A stretch of 64,000 bases of DNA, taken from contig CAMAWD010000002.1 of the NCBI GenBank assembly GCA_945861785.1, positions 62,001 through 126,000 on the forward strand, in the 5' to 3' direction. A program made the position numbers and the translations under genes. Source of the DNA: Rhodoferax sp. OV413 (GTDB lineage: Bacteria; Pseudomonadota; Gammaproteobacteria; Burkholderiales; Burkholderiaceae_C). Shown here piece by piece: positions 42,662-52,498 of the stretch (positions within the stretch are counted from its first letter, which is position 1; each line of letters begins with the position of its first letter). A model generated the notes under the pieces. It saw only the letters and a list, made by a program, of their open reading frames with translations, was not told where the DNA came from and searched no databases.

Positions 42662-43645
42662 TCATCGCTTGCGCTGGTATTTGTCCACGGCCCGATTGTG
42701 CTCGTCCAGGTTCCGGCTGAACTCGCTGGTGCCATCACCTCGGGCGACGAAGTACAAAGCGTCGGTTCGCGAGGGCGCCACGGCCGCTACCAAAGCCTGT
42801 TTGCCGGGCATCGCAATCGGCGTTGGCGGCAGGCCACTGCGGGTGTAGGTGTTCCAGGGCGTGTCGGTCAGCAGGTCTTTCTTGCGCAGGTTCCCGTCGA
42901 ACCTGTCGCCCATGCCGTAGATCACCGTGGGATCGGTCTGAAGCAGCATGCCCAAACGCAGGCGGTTCACAAATACCCCCGCGATCATCGGCCGGTCGGA
43001 TGGCCGGCCGGTCTCCTTCTCGACAATGCTGCCCAGCACCAGCGCCTGTTCCGGATTTTTCAGCGGCGAATCTGCAGCGCGGTTTTCCCATGCCGCAATC
43101 AGGTGTTTGTCCATCGCACGCAGCGCGCGCGCCAGCACCTTCAAATCGCTGGAGCCTTTGGCATAACTGTAGGTATCCGGGAAAAAGCGCCCTTCGGCGG
43201 CCAGCCCGGGGCGTCCCAATGCGACCATGAGGGCGGCCTCCGACAAACCCGCCGACTCCTGGGCGAGTTGTGGTGCGCCAGCCAACGCCCCGCGGACCTG
43301 AAGGAAATTCCAGCCCTCGACCAGGGTCAGGCTGCGCAGCGACTCCTCGCCACGAACAAGTTTGCGCAACAGGCTGCGGGGTGTGGTTCCGGCCTCCACC
43401 TCGTAACTTCCGGCCTTGATCTGGCGGCCTTGCCCGGATGCGCGAAACCATGCGTACAACAATTGCGGCGTCACATTCACGCCGGACTGCGCCACGACCT
43501 GTGCCACGCCGCGTGCGCTCGAACCTGGCTCGATGCCCAGATCGACCGATGGCTTGTCGAGCGAAAGCGGGTGGTCGACCCACCATGCAGCGGCGCCGAC
43601 CAACGCCAGTACCAAGAGAACCACCCCCATCAGGAAACGACGCAC
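42662..43645 (-). CDS. mltG: Endolytic murein transglycosylase MltG
   Basis: A 327-residue inner-membrane protein with one N-terminal helix (residues 5-25) and a periplasmic YceG domain. The catalytic glutamate lies in [20 protein letters not shown], and [16 protein letters not shown] and [14 protein letters not shown]-like [17 protein letters not shown] complete the active site. It cleaves nascent glycan strands. Divergent from ygfZ across 45 bases. Confidence 0.94.
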   Translation of the reverse strand: MRRFLMGVVLLVLALVGAAAWWVDHPLSLDKPSVDLGIEPGSSARGVAQVVAQSGVNVTPQLLYAWFRASGQGRQIKAGSYEVEAGTTPRSLLRKLVRGEESLRSLTLVEGWNFLQVRGALAGAPQLAQESAGLSEAALMVALGRPGLAAEGRFFPDTYSYAKGSSDLKVLARALRAMDKHLIAAWENRAADSPLKNPEQALVLGSIVEKETGRPSDRPMIAGVFVNRLRLGMLLQTDPTVIYGMGDRFDGNLRKKDLLTDTPWNTYTRSGLPPTPIAMPGKQALVAAVAPSRTDALYFVARGDGTSEFSRNLDEHNRAVDKYQRKR

Positions 43646-43690
43646 AACCTTACTGCCTTCCAGCCATCATCGGAGGATGATAATTGACGC

Positions 43691-44608
43691 ATGACTATTG
43701 CAATCCATGGTACCGCCCCGGTGCCACATCTCGGAGTGATCCGGGTCGAAGGCGCCGACGCAGCCACCTTCCTGCACGGCCAACTGACGCAGGACTTCGC
43801 CTTGCTGGGGATGTCCGAAGCACGCCTTGCGGCCTGGTGTTCAGCCAAGGGCCGTGTACTGGCCACTTTCGTCGGTTTCAAGCGCAGCCACACAGAAATC
43901 CTGCTGGTGTGCCAGCGTGACATCCTTCCTGCCATGGTCAAGCGCCTGTCGATGTTTGTCTTGCGCGCAAAGGCCAAAATCAGCGATGCAAGTGGCGATT
44001 TCACGCTGTACGGCATGCTCGGGTCCGCTGTGTCGGACGCTGCGGGCAGTGTCGGCGCGCCCTGGTCACGGGTGGACGTGGGCCCCGTTACGCTGGTCCA
44101 TCTTTACCCGGCAGACAGTATTGCACGGGCATTGTGGCTCGCCCCAACCGGCACACCTCCGCCCGAGGTGCCAATGCTCCCTGCCGACGTGTGGCTGCAC
44201 ACCGACGTTCGCAGCGGTATTGCGTGGATTGGCGCCACTTTATCGGAAGCCTTTGTGCCGCAGATGCTGAACTACGAGTCGGTTGGCGGGGTGAACTTCA
44301 AGAAGGGCTGTTATCCGGGTCAGGAGGTCGTGGCGCGCAGCCAGTTTCGCGGCACCCTGAAGCGCCGTGCGGTCCTGGTTCATGGCAGTGCCGCCTGCAA
44401 GCCTGGCGATGGGCTGTTCCTTGCGGCCGACCCGGACCAGCCCTGTGCCACCGTGGTGCAGGTTGCGCCAGCACCGCAGGGAGGTATCGACGCCATCGTG
44501 TCTGGCCAGATTGCCGCGTTCGAGGCTGGGCGGCTGCATCTTGGCGCTCCGGACGGCCCCGAGGTCGTGGTCAGCGCGATGCCCTACCCACTGCTCGAGG
44601 ACATCTAG
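43691..44608 (+). CDS. ygfZ: Folate-binding protein YgfZ/GcvT-like
   Basis: A 305-residue protein of the aminomethyltransferase fold used in iron-sulfur cluster maintenance. The hallmark motif KGCYPGQEVVAR with its reactive cysteine occurs near residue 205, preceded by YESVGGVNF, and a shorter N-terminal domain contains FLHGQLTQD. A GGAGG lies about 14 bases before the ATG, a longer than usual spacing. Its gene end faces the thioesterase-GNAT gene. Confidence 0.93.
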   Translation: MTIAIHGTAPVPHLGVIRVEGADAATFLHGQLTQDFALLGMSEARLAAWCSAKGRVLATFVGFKRSHTEILLVCQRDILPAMVKRLSMFVLRAKAKISDASGDFTLYGMLGSAVSDAAGSVGAPWSRVDVGPVTLVHLYPADSIARALWLAPTGTPPPEVPMLPADVWLHTDVRSGIAWIGATLSEAFVPQMLNYESVGGVNFKKGCYPGQEVVARSQFRGTLKRRAVLVHGSAACKPGDGLFLAADPDQPCATVVQVAPAPQGGIDAIVSGQIAAFEAGRLHLGAPDGPEVVVSAMPYPLLEDI

Positions 44609-44617
44609 CCCGAATAC

Positions 44618-45493
44618 TCAGCCCTTGCCGATGTCGCGCGCCATCTCCACCTGTGGGATGCCGGCTTCCATGGTGGGGCCAGCGATAGCCGCAAATCCCA
44701 AACGGGTGTAGAAACCCTCGGCACTGGCCTGAGACCGCAACAGCACCCGTGTGTCGCCCCGCTGCGCGGCCGCCTTCAGCAGGGCCTCGACCAGCACGCG
44801 CCCGATCCCGGTGGAGCGCATGGTGTGTGCCACTGCAACCCGGGCGATCCGGCCCACACCGGGCGCCTCCTGGGCGAGACGCCCGGTTGCCAGCGGCTGG
44901 TCGACCTTGTTTGTCACCAACGCATGGACCGCTGAGTCGTCGGAAGAGTCAACGTCGAGTTGCGCAGGAATGCCCAGCTCCTCCATGAATACTGTGCGCC
45001 GCAACGGACCAGCGCGGTCTCCCAGGTCTGTCCAGGCACCCAGGCGGATGTCGAAGGTGGGCGCGCCGGCTTCGAATGCGTCGAACAGATCGCGCAACAC
45101 CTTCGGCACGGGGCGGGATGTCTGTGTCTGCGGATCGGCAAACACATACAGCATTTCAGCGCTGACCAACAGGGTATCGCCCCGAAAGACCCCGCCCACG
45201 AACAGCAGCGAAGAGTTGCCGATGCGCTGGCACTTCAGGCCGACATCCAGCAGGTCGTCCAGGCGGGCCGAGCCATGGTATTCCAGGATCGACTTCTTGA
45301 CATACATGTCACCGCCGAGCATCGTGGGGATCGCATCGTACGGGATCGCCAGCGCGCGCCAGTATTCCGTGAACGCGGTATCGAGGTACATCAGGTAGTG
45401 CGGGTTGAAGACGATGCGTTGCTGGTCCACTTCGGCCCAGCGCACGCGCAGCCGATGGACCAGCCGGAAGTCTTGGCGCTCAGGTGAACTCAT
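44618..45493 (-). CDS. Fusion of a 4HBT (YbgC-type) thioesterase and a GNAT acetyltransferase
   Basis: A 291-residue two-domain protein. Residues 10-140 are a hot-dog acyl-CoA thioesterase (VRWAEVDQQRIVFNPHYLMYLD, with the candidate catalytic aspartate). Residues 150-290 are a GNAT domain with the acetyl-CoA loop RSTGIGRVLVEALL and the C-terminal FYTRLGFAAIAG. The join is in one open frame without a stop. One domain releases CoA from a thioester and the other uses acetyl-CoA; the shared substrate is unknown. Confidence 0.88.
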   Translation of the reverse strand: MSSPERQDFRLVHRLRVRWAEVDQQRIVFNPHYLMYLDTAFTEYWRALAIPYDAIPTMLGGDMYVKKSILEYHGSARLDDLLDVGLKCQRIGNSSLLFVGGVFRGDTLLVSAEMLYVFADPQTQTSRPVPKVLRDLFDAFEAGAPTFDIRLGAWTDLGDRAGPLRRTVFMEELGIPAQLDVDSSDDSAVHALVTNKVDQPLATGRLAQEAPGVGRIARVAVAHTMRSTGIGRVLVEALLKAAAQRGDTRVLLRSQASAEGFYTRLGFAAIAGPTMEAGIPQVEMARDIGKG

Positions 45494-45498
45494 GGTGG

Positions 45499-45528
45499 CA
45501 GGTGCATATTGATACAGTCAGGCACCTG
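45499..45528. promoter_or_regulatory. Perfect inverted repeat in a divergent promoter gap
   Basis: caggtgc (45499-45505) and gcacctg (45522-45528) are exact complements separated by 16 bases. They fill most of the 54-base gap between the divergently transcribed thioesterase-GNAT and iron-type dehydrogenase genes. The position suits an operator acting on both. Confidence 0.4.
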
Positions 45529-45547
45529 ATCCTAACTCCACCCTCTC

Positions 45548-46684
45548 ATGGCATTCATCTACTACGTGACCCAGATCCAGTTCGAGCATGGCGCCATCCG
45601 ACTCCTGAAGCAGGAGTGCGAGCGTATCGGTATTGGCCGACCACTGGTCATCACCGACCCGGGGGTCAAGGCCGCCGGTCTCTTGCAGCGGGCACTGGAC
45701 GCCCTCCCCGGCATGGCGGTGGCGGTGTTCGACCAGACCCCTTCCAATCCGACCGAAGCGGCCGTCCGCGCCGCTACCAGCGCGTTCCATGCCAACCAGT
45801 GTGATGGCCTGATCGCAGTCGGTGGCGGTTCGGCCATCGATTGCGCAAAGGGTGTTGCCATCGCCGCGCGGCACGAGGGGCCCCTGAAAACCTACGCCAC
45901 GATCGAAGGGGGATCGGCGCTGATCACCGACCGCGCGCTGCCTTTGATCGCCGTGCCGACCACCAGCGGCACTGGCAGCGAAGTCGCCCGTGGCGCGATC
46001 CTGATACTGGATGACCATCGCAAGCTCGGTTTTCATTCGTGGCACATCGTGCCGCGTGCGGCCATCTGCGACCCCGAACTGACACTCGGCCTGCCCCCCA
46101 GGCTGACTGCGGCGACCGGCATGGACGCCGTGGCGCATTGCATGGAAACCTTCATGTCGGCGGCCTTCAACCCGCCGGCCGACGGCATTGCACTCGACGG
46201 CCTGGAGCGCGCCTGGAACCACATCGAACGCGCCACCATCGACGGCAACGACCGCGAGGCGCGGTTGAACCTGATGAGCGCCTCGATGCAAGGCGCCATG
46301 GCGTTCCAGAAGGGGCTTGGTTGCGTCCACTCGCTCAGCCACAGCCTGGGTGGTGTCGATCCGCGTCTGCACCATGGCACCTTGAATGCGGTGTTCCTGC
46401 CGGCGGTGCTCGCCTTCAACGCGCAGGCGGAATCGGTGCGCCAGGACCGGCGGCTCGAACGCATGGCGCGAGTTATGGGCCTGGCCGGCGCCAGCGACAT
46501 CGGTCCGGCGATCACCGACATGAACGCGCGCCTGGGCTTGCCACCCGGGCTTGCCTCCATGGGTGTGGCGAGCGCCCAGTTCGACCGGATCATCCTTGGC
46601 GCGATGGCCGACCATTGCCACAAGACGAACCCGCGCGTCGCCACTGCGGATGATTACCGCGCCATGCTGGACCAGGCGATGTAG
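45548..46684 (+). CDS. Iron-containing alcohol dehydrogenase
   Basis: A 378-residue group III dehydrogenase. The NAD(P)-binding segment is AVGGGSAIDCAKG near residue 95, followed by PTTSGTGSEVARGA. Metal ligands are in GMDAVAHCMETF (Asp and His) and in CVHSLSHSLGG and DPRLHHGTLNAVFLP (His). The look is of 4-hydroxybutyrate/short-chain alcohol dehydrogenases; the true substrate is not clear. Divergent from the thioesterase-GNAT gene. Confidence 0.9.
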   Translation: MAFIYYVTQIQFEHGAIRLLKQECERIGIGRPLVITDPGVKAAGLLQRALDALPGMAVAVFDQTPSNPTEAAVRAATSAFHANQCDGLIAVGGGSAIDCAKGVAIAARHEGPLKTYATIEGGSALITDRALPLIAVPTTSGTGSEVARGAILILDDHRKLGFHSWHIVPRAAICDPELTLGLPPRLTAATGMDAVAHCMETFMSAAFNPPADGIALDGLERAWNHIERATIDGNDREARLNLMSASMQGAMAFQKGLGCVHSLSHSLGGVDPRLHHGTLNAVFLPAVLAFNAQAESVRQDRRLERMARVMGLAGASDIGPAITDMNARLGLPPGLASMGVASAQFDRIILGAMADHCHKTNPRVATADDYRAMLDQAM

Positions 46685-46712
46685 CACCGCCGCGGACTGT
46701 GCGGCCACTGGT

Positions 46713-46728
46713 CGCACCAGCCGGTGCG
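46713..46728. terminator. Weak hairpin between convergent genes
   Basis: cgcacc and ggtgcg form a 6-base stem with a 4-base loop in the 73-base gap between the iron-type dehydrogenase and trhO. There is no T tract, so terminator activity is only possible. Confidence 0.3.
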
Positions 46729-46757
46729 CGCGCGACTCCAGTGAAGCCCGTCGATGC

Positions 46758-47729
46758 TCAAAGCGGCGCCGGGCCGTCGCCGCGTTTGTCTGGCATGCGT
46801 GCCCCGATATGCTGTTGGTGGCGCTGGCGGGCCAGTTCGACCTGGCGCTGGCGTTCCGCGAATCCCTTCTTGCGTGCCTCCGTGAGCCCGTCGAAACAAT
46901 GCGGGCAACTGATGCCGGCCTCGTACTTGTCGGAGGACTTCTCGGCCGCGCCGATCGGCCGACGGCAGGATCGGCACAACTCGAGCGCACCCTCCTGCAG
47001 CCCATGCCCCACCGAGACCCGTTCGTCGAACACAAAACACTCGCCTTCCCACAGGCTCTCAGACTGCGGCACTGTTTCGAGGTATTTGAGGATGCCGCCC
47101 TGCAGGTGGTAGACCTGGTCAAAACCCTGCGACCGGAGATAGGCCGTGGATTTCTCACACCGGATGCCGCCGGTGCAGAACATCGCGACCCGGGGCTTGC
47201 GGCCCTGGGTCGATGCCAAAGCCTTGCCTGGCGCGGTCTGCTGCTGGACCCACGCCGGCAACTCCGAAAAACTCCTGGTGTGGGGATCGAGCGCGCCATG
47301 AAAACTGCCGATGGCGACTTCGTAGTCATTGCGCGCGTCGATCACAACCACATCCGGCGCCGAGATCAAGGCATTCCAGTCCTGGGGCTTGACGTATGTG
47401 CCTGCCAGCCTGGAGGGGTCCAGGCCGGGAACATGCATGGTGACGATCTCTGCCTTGAGGCGCACCTTCATGCGCAGGAAAGGCGGCTCGCTGGCCCAGG
47501 CCTCCTTGTGCTGCAAGTCCGCCATGCGCGGGTCCGAGCGCAGCCATCCCAACACGGTGTGGATGTCTTCGGGCGCTCCGGCAATCGTGCCGTTGATGCC
47601 CTCGTTGGCCAGCAGCAGGGTGCCCTTGATCCGGTTCGCTTCGCAGACCGCCAGCAGACGCGGCTGGAGCTGAGCGCAGTCCGGCAGGTCGACGAACTTG
47701 TACAGGGCAGCGGTCAGGAATCTGGGCAT
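46758..47729 (-). CDS. trhO: tRNA uridine(34) hydroxylase TrhO (YceA-type rhodanese)
   Basis: A 323-residue protein with an N-terminal acylphosphatase-like domain (GTLLLANEGINGTIAG near residue 39), a rhodanese domain with the catalytic cysteine in MFCTGGIRCEKS, and a C-terminal cysteine-rich tail (CRSCRRPIG and CPHCFDG) likely to bind zinc. It makes 5-hydroxyuridine in tRNA with oxygen. The ATG at 47729 is preferred to a TTG nine bases upstream. Confidence 0.93.
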   Translation of the reverse strand: MPRFLTAALYKFVDLPDCAQLQPRLLAVCEANRIKGTLLLANEGINGTIAGAPEDIHTVLGWLRSDPRMADLQHKEAWASEPPFLRMKVRLKAEIVTMHVPGLDPSRLAGTYVKPQDWNALISAPDVVVIDARNDYEVAIGSFHGALDPHTRSFSELPAWVQQQTAPGKALASTQGRKPRVAMFCTGGIRCEKSTAYLRSQGFDQVYHLQGGILKYLETVPQSESLWEGECFVFDERVSVGHGLQEGALELCRSCRRPIGAAEKSSDKYEAGISCPHCFDGLTEARKKGFAERQRQVELARQRHQQHIGARMPDKRGDGPAPL

Positions 47730-47818
47730 GGTCGACAAACAGTAGGGAGGCGTGGTGAAGTGCGGCTATTGTCGTCCCACCACATGCACGGTGCCATTTG
47801 TGGACCAGCCTCCTGTGC

Positions 47819-48952
47819 CTAGAGTGGCATGACCACCGCCATGTCGGGGCGACGCAACCAGGCGTGGAATTCATCGGCCAGTTGCTGGCTCGCGCTGACT
47901 GCGGCGGTCCAGGCTTTCACTCGGCCTGCCAGGTCCTGACCATAATGCGTGAAGTCCTTGCGATCGGGCAACTTGGCATTCGGCAGCGTGCGGACCCAGT
48001 CCGGATGCGGCGCGAGGACCACGGTCGAGTCGAGAAAATGGGTCGCCTTGTGGCGCCAGCGCAGGCCCTTGTCAAGCCAGCCGGGAACCACCGTACGCTG
48101 GAAATGCGGGTACAGCACCAGTCCGCCTGGTGTCTTGCCGGCGTAGTCCAGGTGCAGGTGGTAATCGGTGATACCACCGTCCCAGTAGGCCCCGCGCGGC
48201 GCACCCGTGATGTCGTGGACCGCCTTCAGCAGGAACGGGATCGCGCAACTGGCCTGTAAAACATCGTGGAAGTTGTCGGTTGTCAGCGCCACCTGGCGGG
48301 TCCGGTAGTCGTTTGTCCTGAATGGCAGTTCGTCCCCGGGACGGGAAAAAACGGCCCGCTCCAACCATGCGCCCATGGCCCGGCGATGCACCGCATTGGT
48401 CAGGAAGGCCGCCAGGTATCCGAGTGGGGTGCGCACAGCCTGCTCGCGGCCCAGCAGGCGCCGTCCACGCGCCGTGACCACATGCAGCCGGTACCGGCGA
48501 TGTTGCAGCACCTCCTGCATCCGGGGGCCGTAGAAGTCGCGCAAGTTGCGGCCGAAGACTTCGCTGACCGCTGCCGCTGTGGGACGACTGCGCCCGGGAG
48601 GCGGCGCGAAATGCTGGGCAATGTAGTCACGCTCGAGCCGCCGAAACGCCGCCACCGGGTCGTCCAGGCAAGCGGTGGCCATGCGCCAGGCGCCAATGGA
48701 TGCACCTACGAGGTCGACGGGTTGTGTACTTTGCGCCAACCATTCGCCGAACAGGAGGCGGTCCAGCGGGCCAAGAACCAGACCCTTTGGTCCGCCAGCC
48801 GCAGCAGGAATGGTCCGGACCTGCGCTGGCTGAAGTCCGTCACGCGCCAGCGCGCGCAGCGCCGACGGCCCCGCATAGATACATAACGCACGCGTCGTGG
48901 CCGATGCCTTGGCCATCACCCCGGGCGTTCTCAGCGGGGCAGCGCCGCTCAT
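47819..48952 (-). CDS. Patatin-like phospholipase
   Basis: A 377-residue serine lipase of the patatin fold. The oxyanion loop is AAGGPKGLVLG, the nucleophile elbow GASIGAW (residues about 83-89), and the dyad aspartate lies in YWDGGITDYH. There is no signal peptide. Start and stop are clean; the ATG overlaps the HDOD stop by four bases. It probably acts on membrane or storage lipids; substrate unknown. Confidence 0.88.
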   Translation of the reverse strand: MSGAAPLRTPGVMAKASATTRALCIYAGPSALRALARDGLQPAQVRTIPAAAGGPKGLVLGPLDRLLFGEWLAQSTQPVDLVGASIGAWRMATACLDDPVAAFRRLERDYIAQHFAPPPGRSRPTAAAVSEVFGRNLRDFYGPRMQEVLQHRRYRLHVVTARGRRLLGREQAVRTPLGYLAAFLTNAVHRRAMGAWLERAVFSRPGDELPFRTNDYRTRQVALTTDNFHDVLQASCAIPFLLKAVHDITGAPRGAYWDGGITDYHLHLDYAGKTPGGLVLYPHFQRTVVPGWLDKGLRWRHKATHFLDSTVVLAPHPDWVRTLPNAKLPDRKDFTHYGQDLAGRVKAWTAAVSASQQLADEFHAWLRRPDMAVVMPL

Positions 48953-49761
48953 CCGCGGCGCGGACTGGTCCAGTCGATTGGATCCTGCTGAAGGACCACG
49001 TCGATGTCCAGCGACAGGACGTCACCCACCTCGCCGGGGAATGTGACCGCCATTTCGCGCTGGTTCAGCCCGGCGTCCTTGCAACGGGCGCGCCACGCCG
49101 CGAGATGCACCACACCGGCCAGCGGTTCGTAGGAACCTTCGAAAAACGGCGCATCCTGGTGTTCGAGGGCGTCCACGATCGGCTCGGGAAACAACCATTG
49201 GCGCGCGAGGCCGGCCGCGACATCCGCATGGTGAAATCCCAACGCCTTGCGCTCGGCCCTGGACCGGCGCGGGTCGAGGGCCGGAAATTCAGCATCCAGG
49301 CTCGCCATCTCCTCCCGCATGACGAGGCGCATGACCAATTCGCCCACATGGTGGATCAGGCCGGCCGTGAACGCAGCCTGCTGGTTCTGGTGCAGGACAC
49401 CGGCCAGTGAGCGCGACACTTTCGCAACATCCAGGCTGTAGCTCCAGTATTGCTGCAGGTTGACGCCCACAACCGCCTTCAGCGATGCCTTGGTGGCAGA
49501 GGCGGTTGCCATGGTTCGGACATGGCCCAGGCCCACCACGGCCAGCGATTCGGACACGCTGTTGAGTTTGCCCGACAACTTGAAGAACCCGGAGTTGGAC
49601 AACTGCATGAGCCGGATTGCCAATGCAGGATCGACACTGATGAGCTGGGTGATCCTTTTGAGATCCGGCTGGTCGTGCTCCAGCTCACTGAGCAGAAGCG
49701 CGACGATCTTGGGAATGCTGGGCAACACGAATTGCGAAGCCAGCACGGCACTCAGTTGCAT
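48949..49761 (-). CDS. HDOD-domain signalling protein
   Basis: A 270-residue protein made almost wholly of an HDOD domain (about residues 10-210). PSIPKIVALLLSEL, VDPALAIRLMQLSNS and FTAGLIHHVGELVM are typical. HDOD lacks the metal-binding HD pair of true HD phosphohydrolases and serves in signalling and two-component or cyclic-di-GMP networks. Coupled to the patatin gene downstream. Confidence 0.88.
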   Translation of the reverse strand: MQLSAVLASQFVLPSIPKIVALLLSELEHDQPDLKRITQLISVDPALAIRLMQLSNSGFFKLSGKLNSVSESLAVVGLGHVRTMATASATKASLKAVVGVNLQQYWSYSLDVAKVSRSLAGVLHQNQQAAFTAGLIHHVGELVMRLVMREEMASLDAEFPALDPRRSRAERKALGFHHADVAAGLARQWLFPEPIVDALEHQDAPFFEGSYEPLAGVVHLAAWRARCKDAGLNQREMAVTFPGEVGDVLSLDIDVVLQQDPIDWTSPRRG

Positions 49762-49834
49762 GGAATGCGGACTCCTATCGGAAACAGGCCACTGGCCGGA
49801 TTATCGCCCCCGAGCAAGCCTTGCGGCAGCCCAC

Positions 49835-52216
49835 TCAACGCGCCAGTTTGGCGAACGCGCTCGCCATCGCGGTCGCGGCGGGAGTACCTGGCAGGGGCCG
49901 TTGGCGCGGGGGGGCCTGCCGTCCGGCACTTTCGTGGCGAAGTGCCATGGCCTGGCCCGAAACCGGGGCGTCGAGGCGCATGGTCAGGGCAATACGTTTG
50001 CGGGACAGGTCGAGCTCAACCACGCGCACCGTCACGATCGCACCGATCTTGACGATCTCGCGCGCGTCCTTGACGAATTTGCTGCTGAGCTGGCTCACGT
50101 GGACCAGGCCGTCCTGGTGCACGCCCAGATCGACGAACGCGCCGAACGCGGCAACGTTGCTGACAGTTCCCTCCAGGACCATGCCGACTTTCAGGTCCTT
50201 GATGTCCTGTACGCTGTCATTCAGGCGCGCGGCCTTGAAGCCGGGCCGTGGATCGCGCCCCGGCTTCTTCAGTTCGGACAGGATGTCACGCACGGTGATC
50301 ACACCGAACTGCGCGTTGGCGAACAACTCGGGCTGCAATTGCTGGAGCATCTCTGCACGCCCAAGCAATTCGGACACCGAGACCCCTGTGTGGCCAAGGA
50401 TCTTTTCCACCAGCGGGTAACTCTCCGGATGGACACCGGTCATGTCGAGCGGGTTGTCGCCGCCACGAATCCGCAGGAACCCGGCGCTCTGTTCGAACGC
50501 CTTCGGGCCCAGACCGGTCACTTCGAGCAACTGGCGGCGGTTGCGAAACCCCCCGTGGCTGTCACGCCAGCGCACCACAGAAGCCGCCACACTGGCAGAC
50601 ATGCCCGAGACCCGGCACAACAACGGCTTGCTGGCCGTGTTGAGGTCCACACCGACGGCGTTGACGCAGTCTTCCACCACTGCGTCGAGCGTGCGGGCCA
50701 GTTCGCTCTGGTTGACGTCGTGCTGGTACTGGCCGACTCCGATCGATTTCGGATCGATCTTCACCAGTTCGGCCAAAGGATCCTGAAGCCGGCGCGCGAT
50801 GCTGGCCGCACCGCGCAAACTCACGTCGACGTCGGGCATTTCCTCGGATGCGAAAGCGCTGGCCGAGTACACCGATGCGCCAGCTTCGCTGACCACCACG
50901 CGTTCCAGGGTCTTGCCGGCCGGCGCCGCGTGTCCGGGTTTGTTGTCTAGCCGGCGCATCAGGTCGGCGGCCAGCCGGTCAGTTTCCCGGCTCGCGGTCC
51001 CATTGCCGATTGCGATCAGATCGACCCCATGGCGCAGGCACAACTGTTCCAGCACATGCAGCGAGCCTTCCCAGTCTTTGCGCGGTTCGTGCGGAAACAC
51101 CGTGGCGGTCTGCACCAGTTTGCCGGTCGCATCCACGACCGCGACTTTCACGCCGGTGCGGATGCCCGGGTCCAAGCCCATCACGACCCGTGGCCCGGCG
51201 GGTGCGGCCAGAAGCAGGTCACGCACGTTGTCTGCGAACACGCGGATTGCCACGTCTTGTGCAGCGTCCCGCAACCGGGTGAACAGGTCGCGCTCGGTGG
51301 ACAGGCTGAGCTTGACGCGCCATGTCCAGGCAACGCATTTCAGAATGAAGTCGTCGGCCGGCCGGCCCTGGTGCCGCCAGCCCACAAATTGGGCGATCCG
51401 TACTTCTGCCGGACCCGGACCAGCTTTGCCCGCCGCGGCAGCGGCTGCAAGCGGCTCGGGCTGCGCCAACTGGAGGTCCAGAATTTCAAGTGCGCGCCCG
51501 CGAAACACGGCCAGAGCGCGGTGAGAGGGTACCTGCTGGATTGGCTCGGCGTAGTCGAAATAGTCCCGGAACTTGCCGACCTCTGGCTGGTTCTCGTCCT
51601 TGCCGGACCGCAAGCGGCTGTGCAACAGGCCGTCTGACCACAACCACTCCCGCAATTGCTGCACCAGCACAGTCTGCTCGGCCCAGCGCTCGCTGAGCAG
51701 GTCGCGCACACCGTCCAGAACCAGTGCCACGGTCGAATAGTCCGGGCGCTTTTCGCCGTCCGGCGCCGCCTCGACGTGCGCAACCAGATACGTTATGGCG
51801 GCATCCTGCGGAACCAGTGACGGATCGGCGAGCAGCAGGTCGGCCAGTGGCTCCAGACCGGCTTCACGCGCCATTTCTCCTTTGGTCCGCCGTTTGAGCT
51901 TGAACGGCAGGTACAGGTCTTCGAGTTCCTGTTTGGTGCTTGCTTGCAAAAATGCCAAGCGTGTCGCTTCGGTGAGCTTGCCTTGCTCCTCGACAGCGCG
52001 CAAGATCGCCAGGCGCCGGTCGTCCAGTTCGCGGAGGTAGGCCAACCGGGTTTCCAGCGCCCGCAGTGCGATGTCGTCGAGTCCGCCGGTGGCTTCCTTG
52101 CGGTAGCGGGCAATGAACGGAACGGTGGCCCCGCTGTCCAGCAGATCGACGGCTGCCTGAACCTGCTGCTCGCGAACTGCGAGTTCTGTTGCTATCCGTT
52201 GAATGGTCGTTGGCAT
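49835..52216 (-). CDS. tex: RNA-binding transcription accessory protein Tex
   Basis: A 793-residue nucleic-acid-binding protein. Order: N-terminal helical domain; YqgF-like domain with MGLDPGIRTGVKVAVVD near residue 345; helix-hairpin-helix segments (GVDLNTASKPLLCRVSGM then GLGPKAFEQSAGFLRIRGG); and a C-terminal S1 RNA-binding domain (GTVSNVAAFGAFVDLGVHQDG, about residues 665-735). Length is typical. Divergent from the GGDEF-EAL gene over a 282-base gap that otherwise shows no gene. Confidence 0.95.
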   Translation of the reverse strand: MPTTIQRIATELAVREQQVQAAVDLLDSGATVPFIARYRKEATGGLDDIALRALETRLAYLRELDDRRLAILRAVEEQGKLTEATRLAFLQASTKQELEDLYLPFKLKRRTKGEMAREAGLEPLADLLLADPSLVPQDAAITYLVAHVEAAPDGEKRPDYSTVALVLDGVRDLLSERWAEQTVLVQQLREWLWSDGLLHSRLRSGKDENQPEVGKFRDYFDYAEPIQQVPSHRALAVFRGRALEILDLQLAQPEPLAAAAAAGKAGPGPAEVRIAQFVGWRHQGRPADDFILKCVAWTWRVKLSLSTERDLFTRLRDAAQDVAIRVFADNVRDLLLAAPAGPRVVMGLDPGIRTGVKVAVVDATGKLVQTATVFPHEPRKDWEGSLHVLEQLCLRHGVDLIAIGNGTASRETDRLAADLMRRLDNKPGHAAPAGKTLERVVVSEAGASVYSASAFASEEMPDVDVSLRGAASIARRLQDPLAELVKIDPKSIGVGQYQHDVNQSELARTLDAVVEDCVNAVGVDLNTASKPLLCRVSGMSASVAASVVRWRDSHGGFRNRRQLLEVTGLGPKAFEQSAGFLRIRGGDNPLDMTGVHPESYPLVEKILGHTGVSVSELLGRAEMLQQLQPELFANAQFGVITVRDILSELKKPGRDPRPGFKAARLNDSVQDIKDLKVGMVLEGTVSNVAAFGAFVDLGVHQDGLVHVSQLSSKFVKDAREIVKIGAIVTVRVVELDLSRKRIALTMRLDAPVSGQAMALRHESAGRQAPPRQRPLPGTPAATAMASAFAKLAR

Positions 52217-52430
52217 GGTGTGGAGATATTACATCGGCCGGGTGGACCGGTTTGCCAGCCCGACCCACACTTACAAAGTCAAGGCGGGGGAAAACGCCGG
52301 CGAGTTCCTGCGGCATGCACATGTCGTGCGGCAATACACACCGGCCACCAGCGCTGGGCCGAAGCGTCTGATTCGCACAACGCTCCGGCCCCGATAGTCG
52401 GCCGTAGCCATTCGTTCGGCGGGTTGCGGG

Positions 52431-52458
52431 TTGACTAAGCAGCCTGCATGCGTAGACT
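52431..52458 (+). promoter_or_regulatory. Candidate sigma-70 promoter of the GGDEF-EAL gene
   Basis: TTGACT (52431-52436) and TAGACT (52453-52458) are spaced by 16 bases and lie 40 bases before the ATG. The -35 matches the consensus in five of six positions and the -10 in four. Confidence 0.5.
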
Positions 52459-52498
52459 TTACCGGCGCTGGTGATGATCTGGCGCCAAACAAGGACGC

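Noticed and set aside
52217-52498. Small genes in the tex/GGDEF-EAL gap
   Set aside because: Short frames exist but have no ribosome-binding site or family resemblance; the gap is better read as a promoter region.
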